Positions 1-6,131 of a stretch of 8,548 nt of DNA are shown here, piece by piece. The stretch is from assembly GCA_025800435.1 (NCBI GenBank), contig JAOXRV010000712.1:1-8548 (forward strand), given 5' to 3'. The translations under genes were made by a program, and so were the position numbers. Source of the DNA: Cellvibrionaceae bacterium. Lineage in GTDB: Bacteria; Pseudomonadota; Gammaproteobacteria; Pseudomonadales; Cellvibrionaceae. The notes under the pieces are model-generated. The model saw only the letters and a list, made by a program, of their open reading frames with translations. It did no database searches and was not told the origin of the DNA. Position 1 is the stretch's first letter, and each line of letters opens with the position of its first letter.

Positions 1-32
1 TATTCCGGCGAAACGCCACACCCATAACAGGC

Positions 33-97
33 CAAGGTGAACACGTTAAATTCCAGCGCATCAGTCATCGGTATTTTGGCCCCAGGTGTTCACCTTG
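33..97. repeat. 12-bp perfect inverted repeat, possible mobile-element end
   Basis: CAAGGTGAACAC at 33-44 is repeated in perfect inverted form at 86-97, with a 41-base spacer. Just outside, GGCG-AAA-CGCC at 7-17 forms a small hairpin, and CTCCC/GGGAG at 130-144 forms another. No gene covers 1-178. The GTGTTCACCTTGG wording and the CCGGAATA on the minus strand at the window edge remind me of the terminal repeat regions of IS21-family elements, but that is from memory and unverified. The rest of the element, if there is one, would lie to the left of this window. Confidence 0.35.
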
Positions 98-178
98 AGC
101 TAACTGGCCGAGCACCTTACGTATCGACTCTCCCTTGGCGGGAGGCGATGTGAGTTAAACAATTAAGAATGGCGTCAG

Positions 179-310
179 TTAGGTTGTTGTCGCCGGCACT
201 CGCATACCACTGCTCAGGTTGATGTAGTAACTCTCACGATCCAGTTTGTGTTTTTTCAACACACCATCTTCAGCCAAAGCATCTAGGGTGCCTCTGAATA
301 ACTCGATGAT
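179..310 (-). pseudogene. Coding-like C-terminal fragment, family not recognised
   Basis: Read on the minus strand, this stretch encodes a plausible protein end that includes IIELFRGTLDALAEDGVLKK and, later, SYYINLSSGMRVPATTT, then TAA at 179-181. The same frame stays open back to a stop at 431-433, about 83 codons, so it overlaps the 3' end of the ATPase gene in another frame. It has no ATG start: the only in-frame methionine is near its end. The residue pattern (amphipathic, charged, normal composition) looks more like real coding sequence than a chance frame. I cannot name the family. It could be the tail of a broken gene, a piece of a transposase, or a repeated element that happens to be open. 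Nothing downstream of 179 continues it. Confidence 0.3.
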
Positions 311-372
311 ACTCAGCGGGAGCCTAAAGCGTACAACTGCAAGGCGCGCTGCCCAGTAAATGCCGGCCGCCT

Positions 373-3042
373 TTAAAAGCAGCCGGGCGTCACAGACGTG
401 CGCTTTAGGGCCCGCGCCCGAATACTGATTTTATGCAGCTCTTCCACCACCAATAAACTGCTGGCTATCAGCAGCAGGCGGCCCCACTCGGCCAGGCTGA
501 TGGGGCTGAGTTGCAATACTCCGCTGATACCCGGCATATACATGGCGCCGATATGCACCAGTTGGGCGATAGGTACCGCGCAAACTAAAAACAAATTGCG
601 CTGCAATGGCATGCGAAAGATTGAGCGGCTTTCCGAGCGGCTGTTGAGGGCGTGTATATTGCCGAAAATAATCATTAACATCAGGGTCAGGTTGCGGGCC
701 TGCTCGGGGCTGGTGCCGGCGTTGATCTCGTAGTAAAAATTTGCGAAGGCGAGCAGCCCCATGGTGCTGCCCGCCACCAGCACATGCTCGATAATATGGC
801 GGTTAAAAATTGGCTCGCTGGGGTCCCGGGGTGGGGCTGATAGCTCATCACCCTCTTTGGGTTCAAACGCCAGCGCTACATCCTGAAAGCCATTGGCCAC
901 TAAATTTAACCACAGCAGCTGCACCGCGATCATCGGCATCGGCAGGCCAAAGGCAACGGTCAGGAAAAACAATAAAATGGCCGAAAAGCCGGTGGCGACC
1001 AATAGGCCGATGACTTTGCGAATATTGTTATAGACCACCCTACCCTGCTCGATACCAGCGACAATGGTCAAGAAGTTATCGTCGGTAATAATCAGGTCGG
1101 CACTCTCTTTGGCCACATCGGTACCGCGTTTACCCATGGCAATGGCGGCATTGGAGCGGCGCATGGCCGGCGCGTCATTAACGCCATCGCCGGTTACCGC
1201 CACAAAGTGGCCCTGGCGCATTAAACTTGCCACGATCAGCTCTTTTTGCTCTGGCTCGATCCGCGCAAACACCCGCGCCGGCGCCACCAGTTGGTCGAAC
1301 TGTTGTTCACCCTGTGCCCGAACCCGGCGAATATCGCTGCCGGTTAGCACCTTATCGTCTGGCTGGCACAAACCCAGCTCCAGCGCGATGGCCTTGGCGG
1401 TGGCCGGGTGATCGCCGGTGACCATGGCCACCTCAATGCCACCCTCGCGGCAACTGCGCACCGCGGCAAATGCCTCAGCCCGCAGCGGGTCGATCATGGC
1501 CACCAGGCCCAGATAGGTCATCCCCGACAGCTCACTGTATTGACGGTCTTCGTTATCCCGACGCGCCAGCGCAATCAGGCGATAGCCCTGCTCGGCCATG
1601 GCCTGAACCTGGGCTTCGATCAGTGCCGTTTGCAGTGGCTGCTCGCCGCTGGCGGTGAGCATGGCATCACACATAGACAGAATTTTCTCGGGGCTGCCCT
1701 TGCAGTAAAAATACTGTTTATCACCCACTTGGTTTAGGCTGCCCGAGAAGGCTTTTTCCGATTCATAGGGCAGCAGTTTCAACTGGGCACTTTTTTGTCG
1801 CAGTTCGGAAATAGACAGGCCCAGTTTTTTCGCCATCACCAAAAAGGCCACGTCGACAATATCGCCATCGGAAACCCAATCACCGCCGGCGTAATCCAGT
1901 TGGCTTTCATTGGCCAGCACTCCGGCGATGGCCAGCTGCTGCAGGTCTGCCTGATCTTCGGCGCCGCTCACCCGGCCCCCTGGGGCGATACCCTCGCCGC
2001 TAAACTTTAAGCTGCGTTTATCCGGCAATAAGACCTGGCGAATGGTCAGCTCATTAACCGTTAGGGTGCCGGTTTTGTCAGAGCAAATAAACGTACAAGA
2101 GCCCAGTGCCTCCACCGCGATCAGCTTGCGAATAATGACATTGACCCGAGCCATGCGGCGCATGCCGATGGCCAGGGCCACGGTTAGGGCGGCGGGCAGG
2201 CCCTCAGGTATGACCGACACCGCCAGGCCAATCGACATTAGCAATATTGCCTCGGTATTGTAGCCGCCCTTTAGCAGCATGACCGCCACCAGCAATAAAA
2301 TTGCCAGCAATATTGCCGCCGCCACCTGATAGGTAAAACGCCTTATCCGAATCATTAAGGGCGGCTCAGATACCCGGCGCTGGCCGACCTGGGCGGCAAT
2401 CTTACCCAGCTCGGTATCCAGTGCGGTGGCGCGTACCAGTGCCTGGGCGCGGCCGTGGGTAACAATGCTGCCGGCAAAACACTGATTGCCCCGCTCGGCC
2501 AGGGGCGCATCGGCGGTCACTTTGGCCTGAGCGCTTTTGGCCACCGCCAGCGACTCCCCGGTCAGCATCGACTCGTCCACCGCTAAGTCATTGCTGGATA
2601 GCAGCTGCACATCGGCGGGCACCTTATCGCCGCTGGAGATAAGAATCAGGTCACAGGGCACCAACTCTTCGGAATCCACCGTGGTGACCTTGCCATCGCG
2701 CACCACCCGGCTAAAGCCCTTGACCATTTTGCGCAGTGCCGCCGCACTTTGTTGGGCAGAGTATTCCTGCACCGTGCCAATTACCGCATTAAGCAGCAAC
2801 ACCAGTAAAATAAACACCCCGCTCGGGGTTTGGCCAAGGCCAAAGGAGACCACCGCCGCCAGCGCCAAAATATAGATAAAAGGGCTTAAAAACTGTTGGA
2901 TAAATATCTTCAGTGGCCCGGCAGCGCGGGCCTGGGGCAGGCGATTGGGGCCGTGCTCGGCCAGTGCAGCGGCCGCCTGGGCCGAGCTTAAACCATTGCT
3001 ATCACAGGGTATTTGGGGAGCTGTAGATGGATCTGTAGGCAA
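373..3042 (-). CDS. P2-like cation-transporting P-type ATPase
   Basis: This is an inner-membrane ion pump driven by ATP through an aspartyl-phosphate intermediate. Counting from the TTG start (889 aa), it has the full P-type layout: an N-terminal cation-ATPase segment, M1-M2 (about 53-92), the actuator domain with TGES (161-164), M3-M4 (about 236-289) with PEGL (279-282), the phosphorylation loop DKTGTLT (Asp322), nucleotide-domain KGSPE (448-452), TGD (542-544), the hinge TGDGVND (617-623), and six C-terminal helices (about 675-869). The length fits SERCA/PMR1-like pumps. The M4 Glu and M6 Asn713 are kept, but the positions matching SERCA Asn768, Glu771, Thr799, Asp800 and Glu908 are Gly685, Ala688, Ala716, Asn717 and Gly794, so a Ca2+ label is not safe. 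I chose TTG at 3042 because AGGAGG sits 7 bases upstream. An in-frame GTG at 3096 would add 18 residues but has no ribosome binding site. No regulator is adjacent. Confidence 0.93.
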   Translation of the reverse strand: MPTDPSTAPQIPCDSNGLSSAQAAAALAEHGPNRLPQARAAGPLKIFIQQFLSPFIYILALAAVVSFGLGQTPSGVFILLVLLLNAVIGTVQEYSAQQSAAALRKMVKGFSRVVRDGKVTTVDSEELVPCDLILISSGDKVPADVQLLSSNDLAVDESMLTGESLAVAKSAQAKVTADAPLAERGNQCFAGSIVTHGRAQALVRATALDTELGKIAAQVGQRRVSEPPLMIRIRRFTYQVAAAILLAILLLVAVMLLKGGYNTEAILLMSIGLAVSVIPEGLPAALTVALAIGMRRMARVNVIIRKLIAVEALGSCTFICSDKTGTLTVNELTIRQVLLPDKRSLKFSGEGIAPGGRVSGAEDQADLQQLAIAGVLANESQLDYAGGDWVSDGDIVDVAFLVMAKKLGLSISELRQKSAQLKLLPYESEKAFSGSLNQVGDKQYFYCKGSPEKILSMCDAMLTASGEQPLQTALIEAQVQAMAEQGYRLIALARRDNEDRQYSELSGMTYLGLVAMIDPLRAEAFAAVRSCREGGIEVAMVTGDHPATAKAIALELGLCQPDDKVLTGSDIRRVRAQGEQQFDQLVAPARVFARIEPEQKELIVASLMRQGHFVAVTGDGVNDAPAMRRSNAAIAMGKRGTDVAKESADLIITDDNFLTIVAGIEQGRVVYNNIRKVIGLLVATGFSAILLFFLTVAFGLPMPMIAVQLLWLNLVANGFQDVALAFEPKEGDELSAPPRDPSEPIFNRHIIEHVLVAGSTMGLLAFANFYYEINAGTSPEQARNLTLMLMIIFGNIHALNSRSESRSIFRMPLQRNLFLVCAVPIAQLVHIGAMYMPGISGVLQLSPISLAEWGRLLLIASSLLVVEELHKISIRARALKRTSVTPGCF

Positions 3043-3049
3043 AACACCG

Positions 3050-3055
3050 CCTCCT
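3050..3055 (-). promoter_or_regulatory. Shine-Dalgarno fixing a TTG start of the ATPase
   Basis: On the minus strand AGGAGG is followed by a 7-base spacer and TTG at 3040-3042. The match and spacing are ideal, while the longer GTG alternative at 3096 is preceded by GC-rich sequence without purine-rich complementarity to 16S rRNA. The site lies inside the longer open frame, which is why a longest-ORF rule would miss it. Confidence 0.7.
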
Positions 3056-3167
3056 AATTCAGGACACTGGGGAACCTCTGCATAACTAGACAGCACTATA
3101 CGCCGGGCCAGTAGGGCCAGATCAGATTAAAGGCTACTGATATTAAGATGGGATTACAAGGCAAATA

Positions 3168-3191
3168 CAGCGCGCCTGGCAGGCGCAGCTG
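3168..3191. other. Stem-loop between the thioredoxin-fold gene and the ATPase gene
   Basis: GCGCCT (3172-3177) and AGGCGC (3181-3186) pair around a GGC loop. CAGC (3168-3171) and GCTG (3188-3191) extend the stem past a bulged A. There is no T-run on either side, so it is not a standard intrinsic terminator. It lies in the 214-base gap between the two minus-strand genes and could attenuate or separate their transcripts. No convincing promoter was found in the gap. Confidence 0.4.
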
Positions 3192-3256
3192 TTTGAACAA
3201 GGCTTAGAAGATCAGAAAGAAGCAGTGCTCACATCAACAGAGCTGGGGTCGCGCCG

Positions 3257-3748
3257 TTAAGGTTTGGCCGCTGGTGCCAACAGTGCCGCCACCTCGGCGC
3301 CGCTCTTAAACTCAACTGCGCTGACGACACCATTTTCAAGCCGGTACACGGTTAGCTTGCCAGCCTCAGAGGCGAAGCGGTTTTTGAAGTCATCGTCCCG
3401 GTTAAGCATGAGCAGATAGTTGTAATCGCGCATTTTGGGGATCGCAAACATCTTCGAGATAAGCCCTGGCATACCGCTGATATCGGCAATATAGCGGCTG
3501 TGATTATCAGCCAAAAAAGTTTTACCCTGCTGGTTTAAAAACTCAGCAAAGGGTTCAGAGGCATCCATATCGAAGGCGATAATCACCAGCCGGTCACTGG
3601 GGCCGACCGTGTGCTTAGTGCCAAATTGGTCTTCTAGGCTGAGTGCGGGAAACGCCTCGCCCGGCTTGGGCTGGGCATACAGGCCGGCACTGAACAGCGA
3701 CAGAGTAAGTAACAATAGTAAGTGCAGGAGTATGTGCAGGGATTTCAT
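3257..3748 (-). CDS. Secreted thioredoxin-fold protein lacking cysteines
   Basis: This is a 163-residue protein of unknown function. Residues 1-25 form a signal peptide: Lys-2, a long leucine-rich core, and a likely cut after LYA. The mature part opens with GEAFPALSLEDQFGTKHTV, the usual beginning of AhpC/TSA or TlpA-type thioredoxin folds, followed by a strand LVIIAFDMDAS where such proteins carry the redox cysteine. Here that position reads DMDAS, and the whole protein has no cysteine, so thiol redox chemistry is excluded. It resembles YtfJ-like and other redox-dead periplasmic thioredoxin-fold proteins, which is inference from the pattern only. The start at 3748 is preceded by GAGG five bases upstream; an upstream in-frame ATG at 3781 would place 11 extra residues before the signal peptide. 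The gene is divergent from tag. Confidence 0.82.
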   Translation of the reverse strand: MKSLHILLHLLLLLTLSLFSAGLYAQPKPGEAFPALSLEDQFGTKHTVGPSDRLVIIAFDMDASEPFAEFLNQQGKTFLADNHSRYIADISGMPGLISKMFAIPKMRDYNYLLMLNRDDDFKNRFASEAGKLTVYRLENGVVSAVEFKSGAEVAALLAPAAKP

Positions 3749-3823
3749 TGTAACCTCAAAACTAATCAATAGAGGTAACACAGCCTAAACCAAGGCCAGC
3801 GCCAATGCAATTGCGGGCCTGTG

Positions 3824-3851
3824 TTGCAATCGGGGGCCAGATCGGGATACT
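3824..3851 (+). promoter_or_regulatory. Candidate promoter of tag
   Basis: TTGCAA (3824-3829) and GATACT (3846-3851) are separated by 16 bases and lie 33 bases before the tag start. Each hexamer matches the sigma-70 consensus at four of six positions, so this is only a candidate. The 136-base gap 3749-3884 must also hold the promoter of the divergent minus-strand gene, which I could not place. Confidence 0.28.
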
Positions 3852-3884
3852 GGGGCGCGTCTATCAATAGCCCAGGGAATAAGC

Positions 3885-4487
3885 ATGAGCCGAGTATTTA
3901 ACGCCAGCGACGGTATCAGCCGCTGCAGCTGGTGCCGCGCCAGTGACGAGTACATACACTACCACGATCACGAATGGGGTTATCCGGTAGACGACGATCA
4001 GCGCCTCTTTGAAAAAATTTGCCTGGAGGGGTTTCAAGCGGGCTTAAGCTGGTTGACCATCCTCAATAAGCGCGAGAATTTTCGCAAGGCCTTTAAACAG
4101 TTTGATTTTAATAGGGTGGCGCGCTTTAACGAAAAAGATATTGAGCGGCTATTGCAGGATGCGGGTATTGTGCGCCACCGGGGCAAGATTGAGGCGGTGA
4201 TCAATAACGCCCACTGCGCTGTGCAAATGGTAAAGGATGAAGGCTCGCTGGCGGCATTTTTTTGGTCCTATGAGCCGACACCGGCAGTTGGGCAAGACTC
4301 GACCCCGGCCTCTACCGAGGAGTCCAAGGCGCTGTCAAAGGAGCTCAAAAAACGCGGTTGGAAGTTTGTCGGGCCGACCACGGTTTATGCGTTTATGCAG
4401 GCGATGGGGATGGTCAATGACCACGCCAGGGACTGCGCTTTTTACAAAAAGGCTGAGCTGGCGCGCAAGAAGTTTAAAAGGCCCTAA
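3885..4487 (+). CDS. tag: DNA-3-methyladenine glycosylase I
   Basis: This cytoplasmic base-excision repair enzyme removes 3-methyladenine from alkylated DNA. The 200-residue protein aligns by eye along its length with E. coli Tag: RCSWC near residue 13, YHDHEWG (26-32), ICLEGFQAGLSW (45-56), IVRHRGK, then a KRGWKFVGPTTVY stretch and a final VNDHARDC. The zinc ligands of E. coli Tag (Cys4, His17, His175, Cys179) correspond to Cys14, His27, His180 and Cys184. Glu48 and Trp56 match the 3-methyladenine pocket residues Glu38 and Trp46. About ten extra N-terminal residues precede the core. The start is supported by AGGG seven bases upstream of the ATG. It stands alone between a divergent gene and its own likely terminator. 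No Ada box was sought in detail, so constitutive expression, as in E. coli, is the default expectation. Confidence 0.96.
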   Translation: MSRVFNASDGISRCSWCRASDEYIHYHDHEWGYPVDDDQRLFEKICLEGFQAGLSWLTILNKRENFRKAFKQFDFNRVARFNEKDIERLLQDAGIVRHRGKIEAVINNAHCAVQMVKDEGSLAAFFWSYEPTPAVGQDSTPASTEESKALSKELKKRGWKFVGPTTVYAFMQAMGMVNDHARDCAFYKKAELARKKFKRP

Positions 4488-4503
4488 GATAGTGCTTGGA
4501 AAC

Positions 4504-4536
4504 GGGCTTGCCGTGAACAAGCCCCGCACCTGATTT
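4504..4536 (+). terminator. Possible terminator of tag
   Basis: GGGCTTG (4504-4510) pairs with CAAGCCC (4518-4524) around a 7-base loop, starting 16 bases after the tag stop. Only a short T-run (4533-4536) follows, after an 8-base gap. Outer GGAAA (4498-4502) can pair with TTTCC (4534-4538). The weak T-tract makes this moderate evidence. Confidence 0.42.
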
Positions 4537-4590
4537 TCCAGGCTACCCCTGAATACTTATTTCCTCCATATTTGCCCCACAATTGGGGCC

Positions 4591-4596
4591 TATAGT
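4591..4596 (+). promoter_or_regulatory. Candidate -10 box of the Spy/CpxP-like gene
   Basis: TATAGT matches the sigma-70 -10 consensus at five of six positions, 45 bases before the ATG. It directly follows a small hairpin, GCCCC (4574-4578) with GGGGC (4585-4589), which would overlap the -35 region. No good -35 hexamer lies 16-18 bases upstream, so the promoter may need an activator that binds the inverted repeat. That last point is inference. Confidence 0.3.
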
Positions 4597-4600
4597 GTCG

Positions 4601-4633
4601 CCATCGCCAGAATAACTGGCCAGATTGATGGAG
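4601..4633 (+). promoter_or_regulatory. Leader hairpin overlapping the ribosome binding site
   Basis: GCCAG (4606-4610) pairs with CTGGC (4616-4620) over an AATAA loop. CCATC (4601-4605) can then pair with GATGG (4627-4631) across a 6-base bulge. The Shine-Dalgarno GGAG is 4630-4633, seven bases before the ATG, so the outer helix would hide its first two Gs. Control of translation by folding is possible but unproven. Confidence 0.35.
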
Positions 4634-4640
4634 TAAAACC

Positions 4641-5084
4641 ATGACATTCAAAAGCCTAATTGGCAGTCTGTTACTCGCCAGCAGCTTGATTGCCGCCCCC
4701 CAGTTTAGCTTGGCCGGCGGCCATCACAGCGGTATGAATTACGGACACAGTATTGAGCAGCTCAAGCAAAAGCTCGACATCAGCGATGAACAGGCAGAAA
4801 AAGTTAAAACCATCTTGAGCCAAAGCCGCGAGCAACACCAAAAGCTGATGTCTGACTACGGCCTTGAGCCTGGCAAGGGACGCGAGAACAAAGGCCGCCT
4901 ATCCCGAGATGAGCGTAAAGCCTTGCGCAGTAAAATGATGGCAGTTAAGCAAAGTACCAAGGAGCAGCTGAGCGGCGTACTAAGCAAAGAACAAATGGAG
5001 CAACTGCACGCCATGAAGGCCGAGCGCAAACAACAGCGACACCAACATCGTCAAAACAAAAATCACAGCAATCAAAGCAGCTAA
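4641..5084 (+). CDS. Spy/CpxP-like periplasmic protein
   Basis: This 147-residue exported protein is probably a periplasmic chaperone-like or envelope-stress protein of the Spy/CpxP/LTxxQ type. A signal peptide covers about 1-25 (Lys-4, hydrophobic core, SLA before the cut). The mature part is helical and highly charged, with two LTxxQ-like helix starts spaced as in the family: LDISDEQ (45-51) and LSKEQ (114-118). Between them is a basic segment (RLSRDERKALRSKM, 86-99). The tail from about residue 128 is rich in His, Gln, Lys and Arg, and together with GGHHS right after the signal peptide it could bind metal; CpxP/CnrX/ZraP relatives respond to metals or misfolding. There is no cysteine. No two-component genes of the cpx or zra type are in the window. 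GGAG seven bases upstream supports the start. Confidence 0.75.
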   Translation: MTFKSLIGSLLLASSLIAAPQFSLAGGHHSGMNYGHSIEQLKQKLDISDEQAEKVKTILSQSREQHQKLMSDYGLEPGKGRENKGRLSRDERKALRSKMMAVKQSTKEQLSGVLSKEQMEQLHAMKAERKQQRHQHRQNKNHSNQSS

Positions 5085-5118
5085 GAATTTATCGCCAGCC
5101 CCCTTTGGCAATAAATGA

Positions 5119-5143
5119 CCCGGCCAATATTGGCCGGGTTTTT
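5119..5143 (+). terminator. Intrinsic terminator, Spy/CpxP-like gene
   Basis: A perfect 20-base palindrome (5119-5138; arms CCCGGCCAA and TTGGCCGGG) is followed directly by TTTTT (5139-5143). It lies 34 bases after the stop of the plus-strand gene. The minus-strand UrcA gene ends at 5148, so the same stem also lies just past that gene. On that side the sequence after the stem is TCATTTATT, a weaker tract, so it may work in both directions. Confidence 0.9.
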
Positions 5144-5147
5144 CACG

Positions 5148-5456
5148 CTACAAGCTTATAGACTTCTTGGCCTCAGCCAAACTTTTTTTATAGCACACCA
5201 GACTTCTTCGGTGCTCATCTAAAGTTAGGCGGCTACCCCGCCAGCCTTTCAAACAAACCTTAGCTGCGGCTCGCTCCAGGCGCCTATTCAGTACTTTCTT
5301 TCCTGTCGAACTATTCAGGTTTAAATCCGCATAGCTTACCGTCACCTGCCTAACATCTGACTTCTTTTCGGCTTCCACAGTGGCGGCCAGCCCAAACATA
5401 CACAACCCTGCCAAACTTATTGTTTTGTAAAAATGCTCTCTATCATTGCGCTTCAT
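5148..5456 (-). CDS. UrcA family protein (copy 1)
   Basis: This 102-residue exported protein has no known molecular function. Residues 1-29 look like a signal peptide (KR start, hydrophobic ISLAGLCMFGLAA, likely cut after VEA). The mature part has the UrcA-family pattern: VTVSYADLNLNSSTGKKVL (38-56), a basic helix RRLERAAAKVC ending at Cys68, then Cys88 in LVCYKK. The two cysteines, 20 residues apart, are placed as in the neighbouring paralogue and could form a disulfide in the periplasm. The protein is strongly basic. GGAG eight bases before the ATG supports the start. Its leader carries an inverted repeat (5478-5509). It is the downstream member of a tandem pair but probably has its own transcript, since a likely terminator lies between them. 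Confidence 0.85.
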   Translation of the reverse strand: MKRNDREHFYKTISLAGLCMFGLAATVEAEKKSDVRQVTVSYADLNLNSSTGKKVLNRRLERAAAKVCLKGWRGSRLTLDEHRRSLVCYKKSLAEAKKSISL

Positions 5457-5477
5457 CTATCTATCTCCACGATAAGG

Positions 5478-5509
5478 TTTTAGCCGTGAGTAAGGAGCTA
5501 CGGCCAAAA
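5478..5509 (-). promoter_or_regulatory. Inverted repeat in the leader of UrcA copy 1
   Basis: TTTTAGCCGT (5478-5487) and ACGGCCAAAA (5500-5509) are complementary at nine of ten positions around a 12-base loop. On the minus-strand RNA this makes a stem about 20 bases before the start codon. It could be an operator or a leader hairpin. I found no clear sigma-70 promoter upstream of it. The gap 5457-5804 is otherwise AT-rich, with short inverted repeats at 5568-5585 and 5610-5628 and no coding signal. Confidence 0.35.
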
Positions 5510-5677
5510 AGGTAGAAAATCAACGATAGTTCAGCAAACGACCAAAAACATTAAATATATCCTCAACGGGCTATTCGCCGAGCCCCCCATTTAACTAACT
5601 GCCAAAGCAGTTGTTATAAGCCAACAACGACTCTGCGGATTCTTGTACTAACATCATTAAATCGACCACAATCAAAT

Positions 5678-5749
5678 AAAAAAACACTCTGGCCCCGTCA
5701 ACCTGAAACCGCTTAATCTTATAAATAGAGACAAACGGTTACGGGGCCA
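5678..5749 (-). terminator. Likely terminator of UrcA copy 2, with a long loop
   Basis: TGGCCCCGT (5690-5698) pairs perfectly with ACGGGGCCA (5741-5749). AACC (5700-5703) with GGTT (5737-5740) extends the stem past one bulged C, leaving a 33-base loop. On the minus strand the stem is followed after five bases by seven T (5678-5684). It lies about 55 bases past the stop of the upstream UrcA gene. The loop is long for an intrinsic terminator, so an alternative role is possible. Confidence 0.5.
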
Positions 5750-5804
5750 AATTGGGTATTTATCATGTAAACGATCCGCCTTTACTACCGAGCAGCCGCC
5801 AGAA

Positions 5805-6131
5805 CTATTTGGATTTCAGCGCGGTAACTTCAGCCTTGGCTTGTCTGGTAGCACGGCGATAACACTTATTCGAGGCTGCTTTTTCGGATAGATTCAACAG
5901 ATAGCCACGCTCGTTTTTCAAACATACTTTAGCTGCGGCCCTTTCAATTCGCTGCTGCAACACAGCCTGACCCTCTGCCTTACTTAAATCCAGGTCCGCA
6001 AATTTAACAACTTCCTGTTTGTAGTTGGGGTTGATTTTTGCCTCTACGCCGCTGGCCAGGCCAAAACTCAGGGCGATTGCAGAGACAGTTAATAGTTTTT
6101 TAATAGTGCTATTGCTAGTGGTGCTTTTCAT
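5805..6131 (-). CDS. UrcA family protein (copy 2)
   Basis: This 108-residue exported protein is a paralogue of the UrcA protein encoded next to it. A signal peptide covers about 1-31 (KK, then LLTVSAIALSFGLASG, cut after VEA). The mature part shows the family pattern EVVKFADLDLS (40-50), a glutamine-rich link, IERAAAKVC with Cys70, and Cys90 in NKCYRRA. The cysteine spacing of 20 residues and the AAAKVCLK block are shared with copy 1, while the region between the cysteines differs, which suggests an old duplication. GAGGG lies about eight bases before the ATG. The promoter should lie within 6132-6250, where I see AT-rich sequence but no convincing hexamer pair. UrcA proteins have no established function, so none is assigned. 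Confidence 0.86.
   Translation of the reverse strand: MKSTTSNSTIKKLLTVSAIALSFGLASGVEAKINPNYKQEVVKFADLDLSKAEGQAVLQQRIERAAAKVCLKNERGYLLNLSEKAASNKCYRRATRQAKAEVTALKSK

Noticed and set aside
300..372. Integron attC-like site or terminator after the ATPase
   Set aside because: The imperfect GC-rich repeat near 361-390 has no T-run, and I could not find paired attC core sites.
398..733. Plus-strand open frames opposite the ATPase, such as this one and 2537-2875
   Set aside because: They lie wholly inside a well-supported P-type ATPase with all motifs, and their translations look random.
3749..3781. Longer start of the thioredoxin-fold protein at 3781
   Set aside because: It would put 11 residues in front of a good signal peptide and bypass the GAGG just before the ATG at 3748.
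4237..4533. Plus-strand frame overlapping the 3' half of tag, and the minus-strand frame 4335-4529
   Set aside because: Tag is certain here, and the alternative frames give Arg/Ser-rich sequences without any recognisable pattern.
5457..5804. Small RNA or third UrcA-like gene between the two UrcA genes
   Set aside because: No open frame with a signal peptide or family motif, and no promoter good enough to support an RNA gene.
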